This document shows, piece after piece, positions 16,708-25,848 of a stretch of DNA of 64,000 nucleotides. Numbering within the stretch: the stretch's first letter is position 1; each line of letters begins with the position of its first letter. A model generated the notes under the pieces. The model ran no database searches and was not told the DNA's origin. It saw nothing but the letters and a program-made list of their open reading frames with translations. The DNA is from JACDAE01 sp963717195 (GTDB lineage Bacteria; Chloroflexota; Ktedonobacteria; Ktedonobacterales; Ktedonobacteraceae): positions 124,001 through 188,000 of the forward strand of contig CAVQVR010000006.1 of assembly GCA_963717195.1 (NCBI GenBank), in the 5' to 3' direction. The translations under genes and the position numbers were made by a program.

Positions 16708-16789
16708 GTAGGGGCCTGATTTATCGCGCCCAGGTGAGTCTGTTTCCGTTCATTTGGACTTACCTGGGCGCGATAAATCAGGCCCTTAC
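16708..16789. repeat. Long palindromic repeat between ruvA and thiL
   Basis: 28-bp arms (16708-16735 and 16762-16789) with one mismatch, beginning GTAGGGGCC and containing GATTTATCGCGCCCAGGT. It lies between convergent genes and contains the last codons and TAA stop of thiL, so it may serve as a shared terminator. Confidence 0.9.
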
Positions 16790-17788
16790 GTGATTCCAGC
16801 TTTGTACCCTTAACGCCTCTTCATGACCATCAGAATAAACCACCTTCATACCCTCATCAGGAGGCAGCATACTACCAATAGGAGTTACAGAGATGCCAGT
16901 TGCAGCATAAACGGCCTCGATCACCTGTTGCTCATGGCCATGCGAGACGGTGAAGAGGAGTTCGTAATCTTCACCACCATGCAGCGCCCACGAGAATGCA
17001 TCGTAGCCAATACTGACCGCCACCGAATGAATAGAGGGAGAGAGCGGCAGTTGGGACAGCTCAACACGTGCACCGACGTTACTGCCTGCGCAGAGATGCG
17101 AGAGGTCGCCGCTAAGTCCATCACTGATATCAAGCATAGCAGTGACGATAGCAGGGCTGAGCTGACTGAGGATGTGCCCGACTGAGATACGAGGCTGCGG
17201 AGCACGATACACGGCACGCAACACTTCCTGATCATCCTGAGAGTAACGCGTATCGGGATGCAGAAGTGTATAGAGGCCAGCAGATGCAGCACCCAGATTA
17301 CCTGTAACCATCAGAGTATCTCCACTATGAGCACCACTACGGGTAAGAGCGCGTCCTCGTTCGATGGTGCCAAGTAGAGTAATATCGATAACCAGAGAAG
17401 CAGATGTGCCGGCAGAAGCAATATTCCCACCAACAAGCGCAGTTGAGTAGTGAGTGGCCTCATGACGCAACCCCATGTAGATACTGTCTAAATATGAATG
17501 CGGGAGGTCTGAGGGCAAGATCAGCGAGACCAGGGCATAACGAGGCTCGCCGCCCATAGCAGCAATATCACTCAGATTGACGGCCAGCGCCTTGCGCCCG
17601 ATCTGCTCGGGGGAAGAGAACTGGCGCGTGAAATGGACGCCCTCTACCTGGCTATCACAGGTCGCCAGAAGCAGCTTATCGCTATTGAGATCGAGGATAG
17701 CGCAATCATCGCCCACTCCCAGGGCTATATCCGGACGTGAAGATAAGCCTCTGGTAAGGTGGGCGATCAGTTCAAATTCACCATCCAT
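16778..17788 (-). CDS. thiL: Thiamine-monophosphate kinase
   Basis: Phosphorylates thiamine monophosphate to thiamine diphosphate, the active cofactor. The N-terminal GVGDDCAIL with its metal-binding aspartates, DSQVEGVHF, the N-L-S-D-I-A-A-M-GG block, VGGNI, and the late LDISDGLSGDLSHL and LHGGEDYELLF motifs define ThiL. Length 336 is normal. It lies 8 nt after the double-GNAT gene and is probably co-transcribed with it. The stop codon falls in the right arm of a palindromic repeat. Confidence 0.95.
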   Translation of the reverse strand: MDGEFELIAHLTRGLSSRPDIALGVGDDCAILDLNSDKLLLATCDSQVEGVHFTRQFSSPEQIGRKALAVNLSDIAAMGGEPRYALVSLILPSDLPHSYLDSIYMGLRHEATHYSTALVGGNIASAGTSASLVIDITLLGTIERGRALTRSGAHSGDTLMVTGNLGAASAGLYTLLHPDTRYSQDDQEVLRAVYRAPQPRISVGHILSQLSPAIVTAMLDISDGLSGDLSHLCAGSNVGARVELSQLPLSPSIHSVAVSIGYDAFSWALHGGEDYELLFTVSHGHEQQVIEAVYAATGISVTPIGSMLPPDEGMKVVYSDGHEEALRVQSWNHVRA

Positions 17789-17796
17789 GACAAAAA

Positions 17797-18726
17797 CTAC
17801 CTTATGAGCAAGCGCTCTGCCTCAATATAGGTGGGGCCAGCCTCAAGAAAGCCGAGACGATGATAGAGATTGACGGCGGGAATGCCAAGCGTTACGTACA
17901 GGAGAACAGTTGGATAATCCAGTTCTTGCAGGCGACGCATCGCTTTAAGTGCAAGTAGCTGACCCAGGCCGACATGGCGGAACGAAGGTGCAACGGCCAT
18001 GTGGCGAATGCAAGGAATACCACGCTCAAGGTGAACGAGAATAGCACCTGCGAGATGATAATGATCCAGGCTATGTTCGACCACAAAGCAACTTTCGGGG
18101 ATAAAGGGGCCGAAGCGTCCTTCCTGGAGAGCGCGCACCTCTGTACGCCAGCTTGCAACATCGGAATAAAGGTTATCAGGACCGCCAGCATAGGCACGTT
18201 GGAGCAAGAGGCCAACCTGTTCTCCCTCATCGGGAAGTATTTGGCGTACTCGGAGGGAGGAAGGTAAAGGATAGTGGGGCATGAACAGGTTGGTTGCAGC
18301 CGTCATGCCTGTACGGCGGCGGCGTTCTTGAAAACCAACGGCGGCGAACGAAGCGATATACGCGGCGGGATAGGTAGCTTCAAGGTGACGCACATCCAGG
18401 GCTGCGGCGCGTACCAGGGCTTCGCCAACCACCTGTGCAGCAACACCCCCACCAGCTTCGGGGAGAAGCACCAGGCCATCAAGGAAAGCAGTATTGCCAT
18501 GTGAGGAGAAGCGCAAGCGTCCAATGGGAGTAGTATCGCGCCAGAGGAGGTAGCGTTGCGCCTGCATGTCAGGGCTCTCTTCTTTATAGCGGGCAATCTG
18601 AGCATCTTCCGGTTCAAAGTGAAGTTGATCGGCGCTTCTGCGCGTCACAGAGACCCAGAGTTCAGCATCTTCGGACTGAGCTGGCCGCCACTCTACAGCA
18701 CTGTGGGTCACGTCAGTTTTTAGCAT
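17797..18726 (-). CDS. Tandem-GNAT acetyltransferase
   Basis: A 309-residue protein with two GNAT-like halves. The N-terminal half (to about 150) is degenerate, with GRLRFSSHGNTAFLDGLVLLPEAGGGVA. The C-terminal half has a good core: CIRHMAVAPSFRHVGLGQLLALKAM followed by VTLGIPAVNLYHRLGF. Double-GNAT proteins of this kind often acetylate small molecules or thiols, but nothing here fixes the substrate. AGGAGAGACC precedes the ATG. It is upstream of thiL on the same strand. Confidence 0.78.
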   Translation of the reverse strand: MLKTDVTHSAVEWRPAQSEDAELWVSVTRRSADQLHFEPEDAQIARYKEESPDMQAQRYLLWRDTTPIGRLRFSSHGNTAFLDGLVLLPEAGGGVAAQVVGEALVRAAALDVRHLEATYPAAYIASFAAVGFQERRRRTGMTAATNLFMPHYPLPSSLRVRQILPDEGEQVGLLLQRAYAGGPDNLYSDVASWRTEVRALQEGRFGPFIPESCFVVEHSLDHYHLAGAILVHLERGIPCIRHMAVAPSFRHVGLGQLLALKAMRRLQELDYPTVLLYVTLGIPAVNLYHRLGFLEAGPTYIEAERLLIR

Positions 18727-19024
18727 AATGGTCTCTCCTGATGATGATGGTGGTGTTTCTTGTCGCTTTGAGATTGGATCAGTTTCAAGGTGCCAATTTA
18801 GTATACAACATGACAGTAAACGGCCACATGGGCATTGATTGATACAAAATCGTTGGCAAAGAGAGGTCTGACGCGTCCAGGTGACCTACGGTGTTCAGGT
18901 GGATGGCGGCGGGTTTATAAAGCGCAGCCTCTGCACCCGTGGCGAGAGATTACAGTGGCGAGGGATTGCGCGAACGGGGTCAGGGCTGTAGGGATCGCGG
19001 CGTCGATGCGATCCCTACAGAGCG
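18727..19024. repeat. Intergenic region with dispersed repeats and a hairpin after the GH43-like gene
   Basis: No gene. It holds repeat fragments (GGCGGGTTTATAAAGCGC near 18907) and a perfect 13-bp inverted repeat (18986-18998 and 19008-19020, CTGTAGGGATCGC) just after the stop of the secreted protein gene, probably its terminator. Confidence 0.7.
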
Positions 19025-19921
19025 CTAGACAGTTTCCTTCAAGACGGTTAAATGGCGGACAAAGCCTGAGAGACCATCGGGGAGTGGTTTCTTGGGAGTC
19101 CAGGTCTTAAAGCCATCAGTACTATCGCTATAGTAATACTGGTGGGCAGCATATCCATCGAGCAGAATACGCCAGGTACCATTGTCGAGTTGATAGAGAG
19201 ATGGCCCTTCGAGCTTTGGCCCCCAGCCAGCCCAGTCTCCGGTTCCCACAAAGGTATATGGGCCGGTCAGTTTTGTAGCTGTCGCGCGCTCAATATATTT
19301 GGAATTGGCTTGATCGTTCTTGGCAAAGATATTATAGACCTTGCCTATCTTGACAACGAAGCTATCGATATAGTCAGGCGTGAGCCCGGTCAGAGCCACG
19401 GGAGTACTCCACGAGGTCAGTGTTTTATTGAGCGCCGTGATCTTATAGGGAGTGGGACTGGTCGCTGGACTGTAGCGCAGGTGGACGATAATGTTGACGC
19501 TACCATCAGTATCCTTAAACCATTCTGGTGCCCAGGCGGTCTTGACCGAGGAGGGGAACGTAATATTTTCCACGAACGTCCAGTGCACAAGATCGGCGCT
19601 GGAGGCGAGGCCGATAGCATTGGCAGAACTGGTAGTGTAAGTTACATAATAGCGCCCATCGTAGCTATTGTGAGTGATGCTAGGATCACGTAGACGACCA
19701 ACAGGTGGTGTATACACCGACCCTGATCCAAGTCTTGTGAAATTCAATCCATCGTGGGACTGATAGATATACAGAGTCTGACTGGTGTTGCTAAACGAGC
19801 TCATGGTATAGAGTGAAGAAGTTGCTCCACGCGCCGAAGGGATCGAGGCATAGGGAGCAAAAAATATGGCAATCAATGCGAGAATGCTCGCCGCGATCAA
19901 CCAACGCGAACGATTGGACAT
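19025..19921 (-). CDS. Secreted GH43-like five-bladed beta-propeller glycosidase
   Basis: Probable exported glycoside hydrolase of the GH43/GH62-like propeller group, acting on arabinan- or xylan-type polysaccharide outside the cell. A signal peptide is clear (basic start, hydrophobic LIAASILALIAIFFAPY, then SARGA). Propeller repeats carry candidate catalytic acids: Asp in GRLRDPSITH, Asp in PDYIDSFVVK, and Glu in PKLEGPSLYQL, the expected order of base, pKa modulator and acid. Repeated SSADLVHWTF and STDGFKTWTP segments mark the blades. At 298 residues it is a single-domain form. Family membership is likely; activity is inferred. Confidence 0.75.
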   Translation of the reverse strand: MSNRSRWLIAASILALIAIFFAPYASIPSARGATSSLYTMSSFSNTSQTLYIYQSHDGLNFTRLGSGSVYTPPVGRLRDPSITHNSYDGRYYVTYTTSSANAIGLASSADLVHWTFVENITFPSSVKTAWAPEWFKDTDGSVNIIVHLRYSPATSPTPYKITALNKTLTSWSTPVALTGLTPDYIDSFVVKIGKVYNIFAKNDQANSKYIERATATKLTGPYTFVGTGDWAGWGPKLEGPSLYQLDNGTWRILLDGYAAHQYYYSDSTDGFKTWTPKKPLPDGLSGFVRHLTVLKETV

Positions 19922-19987
19922 AGATCGTGATCCTCCTTGATGTGGGGTGAAATACTACCTTCCCTGGTAGTTACGTTGGTAGGATGG

Positions 19988-20028
19988 TTTTCGAGACAAT
20001 GTGTACTTTGTGCACATTATCTCGAAAA
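19988..20028. promoter_or_regulatory. 16-bp inverted repeat, candidate operator
   Basis: Arms 19988-20003 and 20013-20028 (TTTTCGAGA.AATGTG) match with one mismatch around a 9-nt centre. It lies about 67 nt upstream of the secreted GH43-like gene, in the divergent region shared with the gene at 20308. Position suggests a regulator-binding site or a leader hairpin. Confidence 0.5.
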
Positions 20029-20307
20029 GGCGAAAGCACCTTATGCGAAATGAGATATTCAAATGATGATTTCGGCACGGAGTGCTATGCTACGTATGTG
20101 TATATTTACCGATGTCATTGAGTGCTTCTCTAGGAGAAAGCACATTACGAAATCGTTTTTCTGGCTGTTGCAAGTGTATCATCGATAGTCCCTATTTGTC
20201 AACCTCTGTTACAGAGTTCCAGTTCCAGATACGATACGGTATTGCGATACATAAGGGCCTATGTTATGCTAGTAACAGGAATAGAGAGAAAAGGTGGAAT
20301 TGTATCC

Positions 20308-20976
20308 ATGGCAGAATTATTAGTTGTGACGTTAGCGTATACGATAACGGGTAGAGACGCGGATGTTCTTACGCGCGTTCGACTGATTGCAGATGCGGTA
20401 CGCAATGCACCGGGGCTGGTAACCTCACGTTTTTATCGCAGTCGGGGGAACGATGCGTATTACTTGATGCTCACGACATGGGACGATGATGAAAGCTGGC
20501 GTAGGGCACAGGAACGACATAACCCGAAGCTACTCTTACAAGGATCAGCGACAGGACTCCTTATAGCACCCCCGCAGCAGTGGTTGATGCGCTACCTGTG
20601 GGGGTATAGCCGTCCGCAGGCGAGCGCGATCCTGGCAGCAGCCCACCTCGCGCATATTCGCAAGGAGCAGGCGGCATATGCCCAGTTAGGTTGGATCGAA
20701 GGATTACGACAACCCGCAGTGCAAGCACCGCTAGCATTCTCCTTTCTAGCGCGAGGAGTTCACGAAGAGAGCTTTGCAGGGGGGCAATCTGCCACTCCCA
20801 CCTCGGATACAGCAGAGGAAGCGCCTTATCATCAGGGATCGGTCCTGTTGAATCTTTTCAGTTGGGCGAGCGAAGATGAGCGTGAACAATTCTATGCCGA
20901 CCCGAACTACCAGGACATCAATCGTTTTGTGAGCAGTACAGGAACAGTCCGTGTATTACCATTGGAGCCAATGTAA
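20308..20976 (+). CDS. ABM-like dimeric alpha/beta-barrel protein
   Basis: A 222-residue soluble protein. The N-terminal 100 residues resemble the antibiotic biosynthesis monooxygenase (ABM) ferredoxin-like fold: beta strand LLVVTLAYTI, helix with VLTRVRLIADAVRNAPGLV, then SRFYRSRGNDAYYLMLTTWDDDESWRRAQ. The C-terminal half, with VLLNLFSWASEDEREQFYADP, looks like a second copy. Such proteins range from monooxygenases to haem-binding stress proteins, so no substrate is proposed. The ATG at 20308 follows AAAGGTGG; the longer frame from 20242 has no such site. Confidence 0.55.
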   Translation: MAELLVVTLAYTITGRDADVLTRVRLIADAVRNAPGLVTSRFYRSRGNDAYYLMLTTWDDDESWRRAQERHNPKLLLQGSATGLLIAPPQQWLMRYLWGYSRPQASAILAAAHLAHIRKEQAAYAQLGWIEGLRQPAVQAPLAFSFLARGVHEESFAGGQSATPTSDTAEEAPYHQGSVLLNLFSWASEDEREQFYADPNYQDINRFVSSTGTVRVLPLEPM

Positions 20977-20979
20977 AAA

Positions 20980-21372
20980 TCAGTCAGAAGAGGTTTCAGC
21001 GACCGGTTTATCATAGTATTTTTTCAGTTCAGACTGCAGAAGGGCATGATCCATCCACATCGCGCTGGTAAAGGTATGGTACTCGCCATCACAGAGGGGA
21101 ACAGGCCGTGAACATTTGAGGTGGGGAGTAAGGCGGAAACGAAGGGTATTGCCCTCAACCTCGACCCAGATGTGGCGCTGGGTATAGGCAGTCCCCCATT
21201 TGAAGAGAACCATAAAATCGTATTCCTCAAAGCGCCCTCGCCCCTTAAGCAAGTTCTTATTGATGCCCTGAAGTATGTCTGCTACACCACTTTCACGAAA
21301 CACACGTTTAGCATTCTCGCGTATGGCCTGACGCTCCTGTGCAGATAAAATTGTTTCTCTTTCTGATGACAT
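20980..21372 (-). CDS. Hypothetical protein
   Basis: A 130-residue protein I do not recognise. It is mixed helix and strand, charged, with no membrane segment or signal peptide. The N-terminal 30 residues are a charged helix (SAQERQAIRENAKRVFRESG), the rest looks like a small beta-rich domain (FMVLFKWGTAYTQRHIWVEVEG). The start at 21372 (MSSERET) fits better than 21426, whose first 18 residues are Arg-rich and unlike the rest. It is convergent with the ABM-like gene, with 3 nt between stops. Confidence 0.6.
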   Translation of the reverse strand: MSSERETILSAQERQAIRENAKRVFRESGVADILQGINKNLLKGRGRFEEYDFMVLFKWGTAYTQRHIWVEVEGNTLRFRLTPHLKCSRPVPLCDGEYHTFTSAMWMDHALLQSELKKYYDKPVAETSSD

Positions 21373-21502
21373 AGTATATCGTTCCTGAACTTGTCGCCGC
21401 TTTCTCCTGCGATCTTCCCAACGCAAACCAATAGAAGCGGGAGCAAAGCTTTAAACTTGCTCCCATGGATAGCATAGCACAGATGAGGGAAAAAAAGCCA
21501 GT

Positions 21503-22570
21503 TCATTTAAACTCTGCAAGAGCATCCTCCTTCATAAAGTGGAAAATGGAATGCTCGAGTTGTTGTTGTTGTTGAACATGTGACGGGGAAGATAACGAGA
21601 GATGCGGACAGCGTTGATCAGCGGTATCGCGGGATGAAGAGAGGAAAAAAATATTGCCAGGGGATTGTTTTGCATGACGTTTCGCTTCTGCCACCAGCGT
21701 ACCTATCTCATCGTTGTTCTGCAAACGGCGTCCAGGGCTACTGACCACGCCAATCGATAGGGAGACCAGAGGGAACTGATAGGGGCGTCCTTTGCGGTCA
21801 ACGCCACTGATCGTACCGCGCTCCAGGTCGTCTTCTCGATAGAGCAAAGTGCTCTCCTGCTTATAACGAGCAACGATATTGCGGCAGAGGATATGGGAGC
21901 GATCGGGCGTTGTTACAACCACAAAATCGTCACCGCCGACATGACCGACAAAATCATCTGCATTGCCATCCTCATAGACAACACGTTGGCAGATATGGCC
22001 GACCAACAAAATCATATTGTTGCCAGCAAGAAAGCCATAGACATCATTAAATGCCTTAAAATTATCGAGGTCAAGATAAAGGATGCTCCAGGGTTCCGTG
22101 CTATTGAGTTTATAATCAATGGCCCGTTCAAGTTGCAGACCTCCTGGTAGAAGAGTCAAAGGAGAGAGAGAACATAACTGAGCGCGACGGAGTTGAGAGC
22201 GGACACAAGCAAGCAATTCATCCACAACATCAGAAGGAAGGAAGCCACCTGGAGCTGGATTGAAGATATAATTATCGACACCGGCCTCAAGAGCGCGCAC
22301 CTTCAGAGCGATGGAATTGGACGAGCTGAGCACAATAACAGGGATATGCATACTTTTGGGATGGGAGCGCAGACGCCGGATTGCCTCATAGGCATCGGCA
22401 GTGGATGGTGAGAGGTTAAAAATAATCAGGAGGGGAACTTCACGCAAAGCAAACTGCACAGCATCATCGCCGTTGAGAACTCCGACAGTATGATATTCTT
22501 CACTTGCCAACTCATCATTGAGTAACCTGGAGGTAACCCCCTCACCCTCGACGACTAAAATGCTGGACAT
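21503..22570 (-). CDS. Degenerate receiver domain plus GGDEF-like domain protein
   Basis: A 355-residue signalling protein. Residues 1-120 have the receiver fold (SSILVVEGEG, then VPLLIIFNLSP, then IPVIVLSSSN), but the phospho-accepting Asp is Asn (FNLSP) and the acidic pair after beta1 is EGEG, so it probably cannot be phosphorylated. Residues about 150-310 are a diguanylate-cyclase-type domain with the signature GGDDF in place of GGDEF and the YLDLDNFKAFND and VSLSIGVV motifs, so cyclic-di-GMP synthesis is possible. A low-complexity tail with Q6 follows. The start at 22570 follows AGGAG. Confidence 0.8.
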   Translation of the reverse strand: MSSILVVEGEGVTSRLLNDELASEEYHTVGVLNGDDAVQFALREVPLLIIFNLSPSTADAYEAIRRLRSHPKSMHIPVIVLSSSNSIALKVRALEAGVDNYIFNPAPGGFLPSDVVDELLACVRSQLRRAQLCSLSPLTLLPGGLQLERAIDYKLNSTEPWSILYLDLDNFKAFNDVYGFLAGNNMILLVGHICQRVVYEDGNADDFVGHVGGDDFVVVTTPDRSHILCRNIVARYKQESTLLYREDDLERGTISGVDRKGRPYQFPLVSLSIGVVSSPGRRLQNNDEIGTLVAEAKRHAKQSPGNIFFLSSSRDTADQRCPHLSLSSPSHVQQQQQLEHSIFHFMKEDALAEFK

Positions 22571-23318
22571 GTGTACTCCTGCCTCTAATATAACTATTCT
22601 ACCATTATACCTTATCATAGCTACACACGCGAGAATATTTGATGCGAGGTAGTTCTGCGAGGTAGCTGCATAGGCTCCTCTCTATCTTCATACAGATACA
22701 ACAGTACAACGTACAGATATATTACGCAAGTCGTCATTGAAAGACGAAAAAAACTGCTGAGAGAGCGTAATATATTGTGATTGTACGGTTGTCTCGTGTA
22801 GGACAAGGTATTCAGGTATTCGGCAACACCATGCTCAACGCGATGTGTAGTATGAATAAATCATTGGCGAGATCCCTCCCCCGAAGAATATCACCAGGTT
22901 CCAGGGTTATTAAAGAAAGAGGCCAGTTGCAAAATACAGGTGTATTGGATTGCCTCACTCATCTTCTTCCTGGTTTTTTTGAGAAGACCTGTTGAGGGAA
23001 CCAGCCAGACGAAATTTCAACAGGTACAGATACCGAAATAGGAACGGGCCATCCTTTATTTGTACAAGACATCGCGTGCTACAAAATGATATACAAATGT
23101 TATCTTCAGTATAACATTCTTGCGGTCACATGCAAAGGTTTTGTAAGGGAGAATCCAGATGATTCGTCAATATTAATTAATTTCTCACACGGTATTACTT
23201 TCTGGCCAGGATACAACAGGTACTCAGCCATTTTTTCAGAGGGAAAGTTGACGCCTGACCTATCGTGAGATAAGATAGGAAGACAGATGCAATTTTTAGG
23301 GGAGCGGAAGGGCAAGAG
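22571..23318. other. Gene-free stretch of about 750 bp
   Basis: Only short frames without ribosome-binding sites or recognisable products are present. Base composition is AT-richer than the flanks. A small inverted repeat, CCTATC/GATAGG (about 23258-23278), lies before the next gene. I see no RNA gene here. Confidence 0.5.
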
Positions 23319-23990
23319 ATGACCTCATCAGGACAGACTGAGCGACTAATCACATTCCCAAGTAAAGGGCAGCCGGCATTTATGCTGGAAGGGATAGTGC
23401 ATGAGCCGGTACAAGCGGACCGTGCACCTGTTGTTGTTCTCTGCCATCCGCAACCAGCAAGTAGCGATATGCAGGATCCGTTGACAGTCGGATTAGCAAG
23501 AAGTTTAGCGAGTGCAGGGATGATTGCATTCCGGTTCAACTTTCGTGGTGTGGGAAAAAGCCAGGGGCAGCAGACGGATGGCAGATTAGAACCACTTGAT
23601 CTGTCCGGAGCAATTGATACGATACTGACGCACCCCCAGGCGAACGCATCCAAAGTGTGTGTGATTGGGCATGGTTTTGGAGCGTACGCTGCGCTTCTCT
23701 ACGCGCCGTTTGATCAGCGTATACGTACTCTTGTTGCAATTAGCCTGCCCCTTTTCCGGACGACGAGCGGCTTTCCGCGTCCTTTTGAGCGACCAAAGTT
23801 GTTTGTAACCGGTGAATTTGACGAAATTTGCCCATTGTATAAGCTAGAGCCATTTGTTGAGCAGCAAACAGGCCCGAAAGGAATCAAAGTGATTATTGGA
23901 GCACGCCATCTCATGCGCGGCTATGAAGAGGCGGCGATTAGCGCGATTATGAAATATGTGAACGCGTGGGCCACGATGCCTGGAGTATAA
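23319..23990 (+). CDS. Alpha/beta-hydrolase-fold protein lacking the nucleophile serine
   Basis: A 223-residue protein resembling the dienelactone-hydrolase/YqjL-like group that begins ...LCHPQPASSDMQDPLT and continues with FRFNFRGVGKSQGQ. At the nucleophile elbow, where GxSxG is expected, it reads VCVIGHGFGAYAA, with Gly in place of Ser, while the acid region (VTGEFDEICP) and the His (GARHLM) remain. It therefore may not be a conventional serine hydrolase. It ends 6 nt before the XPB-type helicase gene and is probably co-transcribed. A GGGGAGCGG lies upstream of the ATG. Confidence 0.75.
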   Translation: MTSSGQTERLITFPSKGQPAFMLEGIVHEPVQADRAPVVVLCHPQPASSDMQDPLTVGLARSLASAGMIAFRFNFRGVGKSQGQQTDGRLEPLDLSGAIDTILTHPQANASKVCVIGHGFGAYAALLYAPFDQRIRTLVAISLPLFRTTSGFPRPFERPKLFVTGEFDEICPLYKLEPFVEQQTGPKGIKVIIGARHLMRGYEEAAISAIMKYVNAWATMPGV

Positions 23991-23996
23991 AGTCTC

Positions 23997-25700
23997 ATGA
24001 AGCCTGATAACCCGATAATTGTACAAAGCGACCGCACTATCCTCCTGGAAGTTGATCACCCTCAGCATGCAGAAGCGCGTGATGCGCTTGCACAGTTCGC
24101 CGAACTAGAGAAATCACCGGAACATATACACACGTATCGTCTCTCGCCGCTTTCGCTCTGGAATGCAGCTGCGGGAGGTATGAACGCGCAACAGATCGTG
24201 GATATGCTGACGCAATACAGCAAATACGCCATTCCATCTAACATTGGCACCGACATTCGTGAATACATTAATCGCTATGGACGCATTAAACTGGTACGCG
24301 ATGGTGATGAATTACTACTCAAATCTGAAGATGTCGCACTAATTGCCGAAGTGATGCATCATAAGCGCACACAGCCTTATCTGCTTGGTCAGATAGATCG
24401 CAATACGCTGCGCGTCGATTCAGCGCGACGTGGTCATATCAAACAGGCACTTATTCACATTGGTTTCCCTGCCGAAGACCTGGCCGGGTATACCGATGGT
24501 TCTGCGCTACCGCTCAAATTGCGTACCGAAACGCTTCTGGGCAAACCTTTTGAGCCACGCGGATACCAGTATGCAGCAGCAGGAGCGTTCTATGCCGGGG
24601 GAGCACCAAGTGGTGGAAGTGGTGTTGTTGTACTTCCTTGTGGAGCCGGCAAAACGATTGTTGGTCTGGCTACCATGGCAGACGTGCAGCGAGCTACCTT
24701 GATTCTCACGCCCAACACCGTTGCGGTACGGCAATGGATTCAGGAAATTATTGATAAGACCGATATTCCGCCTGAGATGGTCGGAGAATACACCGGCGAA
24801 CGCAAAGATATCGCACCGATTACGGTAAGCACCTATCAGATCCTCACCTATCGGCGCAGTAGCGGCGAGAAGGGCGATGAGAATGGGCAAGAATATTTCC
24901 CGCACTTCTCGCTCTTCACCAGCTATGACTGGGGACTTATCATCTACGACGAGGTACATCTGTTGCCGGCACCGGTATTTCGTGTCACGGCAGAGATCCA
25001 GGCACGACGGCGTTTAGGATTAACCGCGACACTCGTGCGTGAAGATGGACGAGAAGCGGATGTCTTTAGCCTGATCGGGCCCAAGAAATACGATGTACCA
25101 TGGCGAGAACTGGAGCAGCAGGGATGGATCGCCACGGCAGAGTGTCACGAAATTCGTGTGGGATTGAGTGAGGACGAACAGATGACGTATGCGATGGCCG
25201 AGGTACGTGAGAAATACCGTATCGCCGCTGAAACACCGGCCAAATTGAGCATCACGCGCCACCTGGTAGAACGGCACCGGGATGATCAAATTCTGATCAT
25301 CGGCCAATATATCGAGCAGTTAAAAACACTCGCCGAAGAATTACAGGCACCGCTGTTAACGGGTCGCACACCAAATGGACAGAGGGAAAAGCTCTACGAC
25401 CAGTTCCGACGAGGCGAGATCAAGCGCCTGGTTGTCAGCAAAGTTGCGAATTTTGCGATAGACTTGCCCGATGCAAATGTAGCTATTCAAGTATCAGGAA
25501 CCTTTGGCTCGCGGCAAGAAGAGGCACAACGGCTGGGAAGGATTTTGCGTCCCAAGAGTGATGGAAGCCTGGCGTACTTTTACTCCATCGTCACGCGAGA
25601 TACACGCGACCAGGAGTTTTCTGCTAACCGGCAACTTTTCTTAACTGAGCAGGGGTATCGTTATATCATCGAGGATGCGGAAGAATTGCTGGCAGTTTAG
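23997..25700 (+). CDS. XPB/Rad25-type superfamily 2 DNA helicase
   Basis: A 567-residue bacterial XPB-like helicase, related to the eukaryotic TFIIH/NER unwinding motor. An N-terminal helicase-associated region of about 170 residues (THYRLSPLSLWNAAAGG-like) is followed by a damage-recognition-like segment, then the motor: Walker A VVLPCGAGKT, DEVH box IIYDEVHLLP, motif III LTATLVREDG with the XPB-specific RED triplet, thumb-like insertion, and domain 2 with VVSKVANFAIDLPDANVAI and the arginine finger QRLGRILRP. All motifs look intact. It overlaps functionally with no local repair gene, but an upstream hydrolase-fold gene lies 6 nt away. Confidence 0.92.
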   Translation: MKPDNPIIVQSDRTILLEVDHPQHAEARDALAQFAELEKSPEHIHTYRLSPLSLWNAAAGGMNAQQIVDMLTQYSKYAIPSNIGTDIREYINRYGRIKLVRDGDELLLKSEDVALIAEVMHHKRTQPYLLGQIDRNTLRVDSARRGHIKQALIHIGFPAEDLAGYTDGSALPLKLRTETLLGKPFEPRGYQYAAAGAFYAGGAPSGGSGVVVLPCGAGKTIVGLATMADVQRATLILTPNTVAVRQWIQEIIDKTDIPPEMVGEYTGERKDIAPITVSTYQILTYRRSSGEKGDENGQEYFPHFSLFTSYDWGLIIYDEVHLLPAPVFRVTAEIQARRRLGLTATLVREDGREADVFSLIGPKKYDVPWRELEQQGWIATAECHEIRVGLSEDEQMTYAMAEVREKYRIAAETPAKLSITRHLVERHRDDQILIIGQYIEQLKTLAEELQAPLLTGRTPNGQREKLYDQFRRGEIKRLVVSKVANFAIDLPDANVAIQVSGTFGSRQEEAQRLGRILRPKSDGSLAYFYSIVTRDTRDQEFSANRQLFLTEQGYRYIIEDAEELLAV

Positions 25701-25792
25701 TAAGGACATCCCCTTGTGGATGTCCTACAACTTGACATTGATAGGGACGCGGGCACCCACAAGGGGATGCCCCTACTGCTTGACATTGATAG
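25701..25792. repeat. Dispersed repeat cluster after the XPB gene
   Basis: A small hairpin AGGACATCC..GGATGTCCT, then CTTGACATTGATAG occurring twice (about 25731 and 25779), with a GGGCACCC...GGGGATGCCCCTAC segment between. It starts directly at the XPB stop codon. Confidence 0.75.
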
Positions 25793-25848
25793 AAAGGGGT
25801 GATACCTTGAGCATTAGAATACCAATTTATAAGGATGCAGAGGATAGC

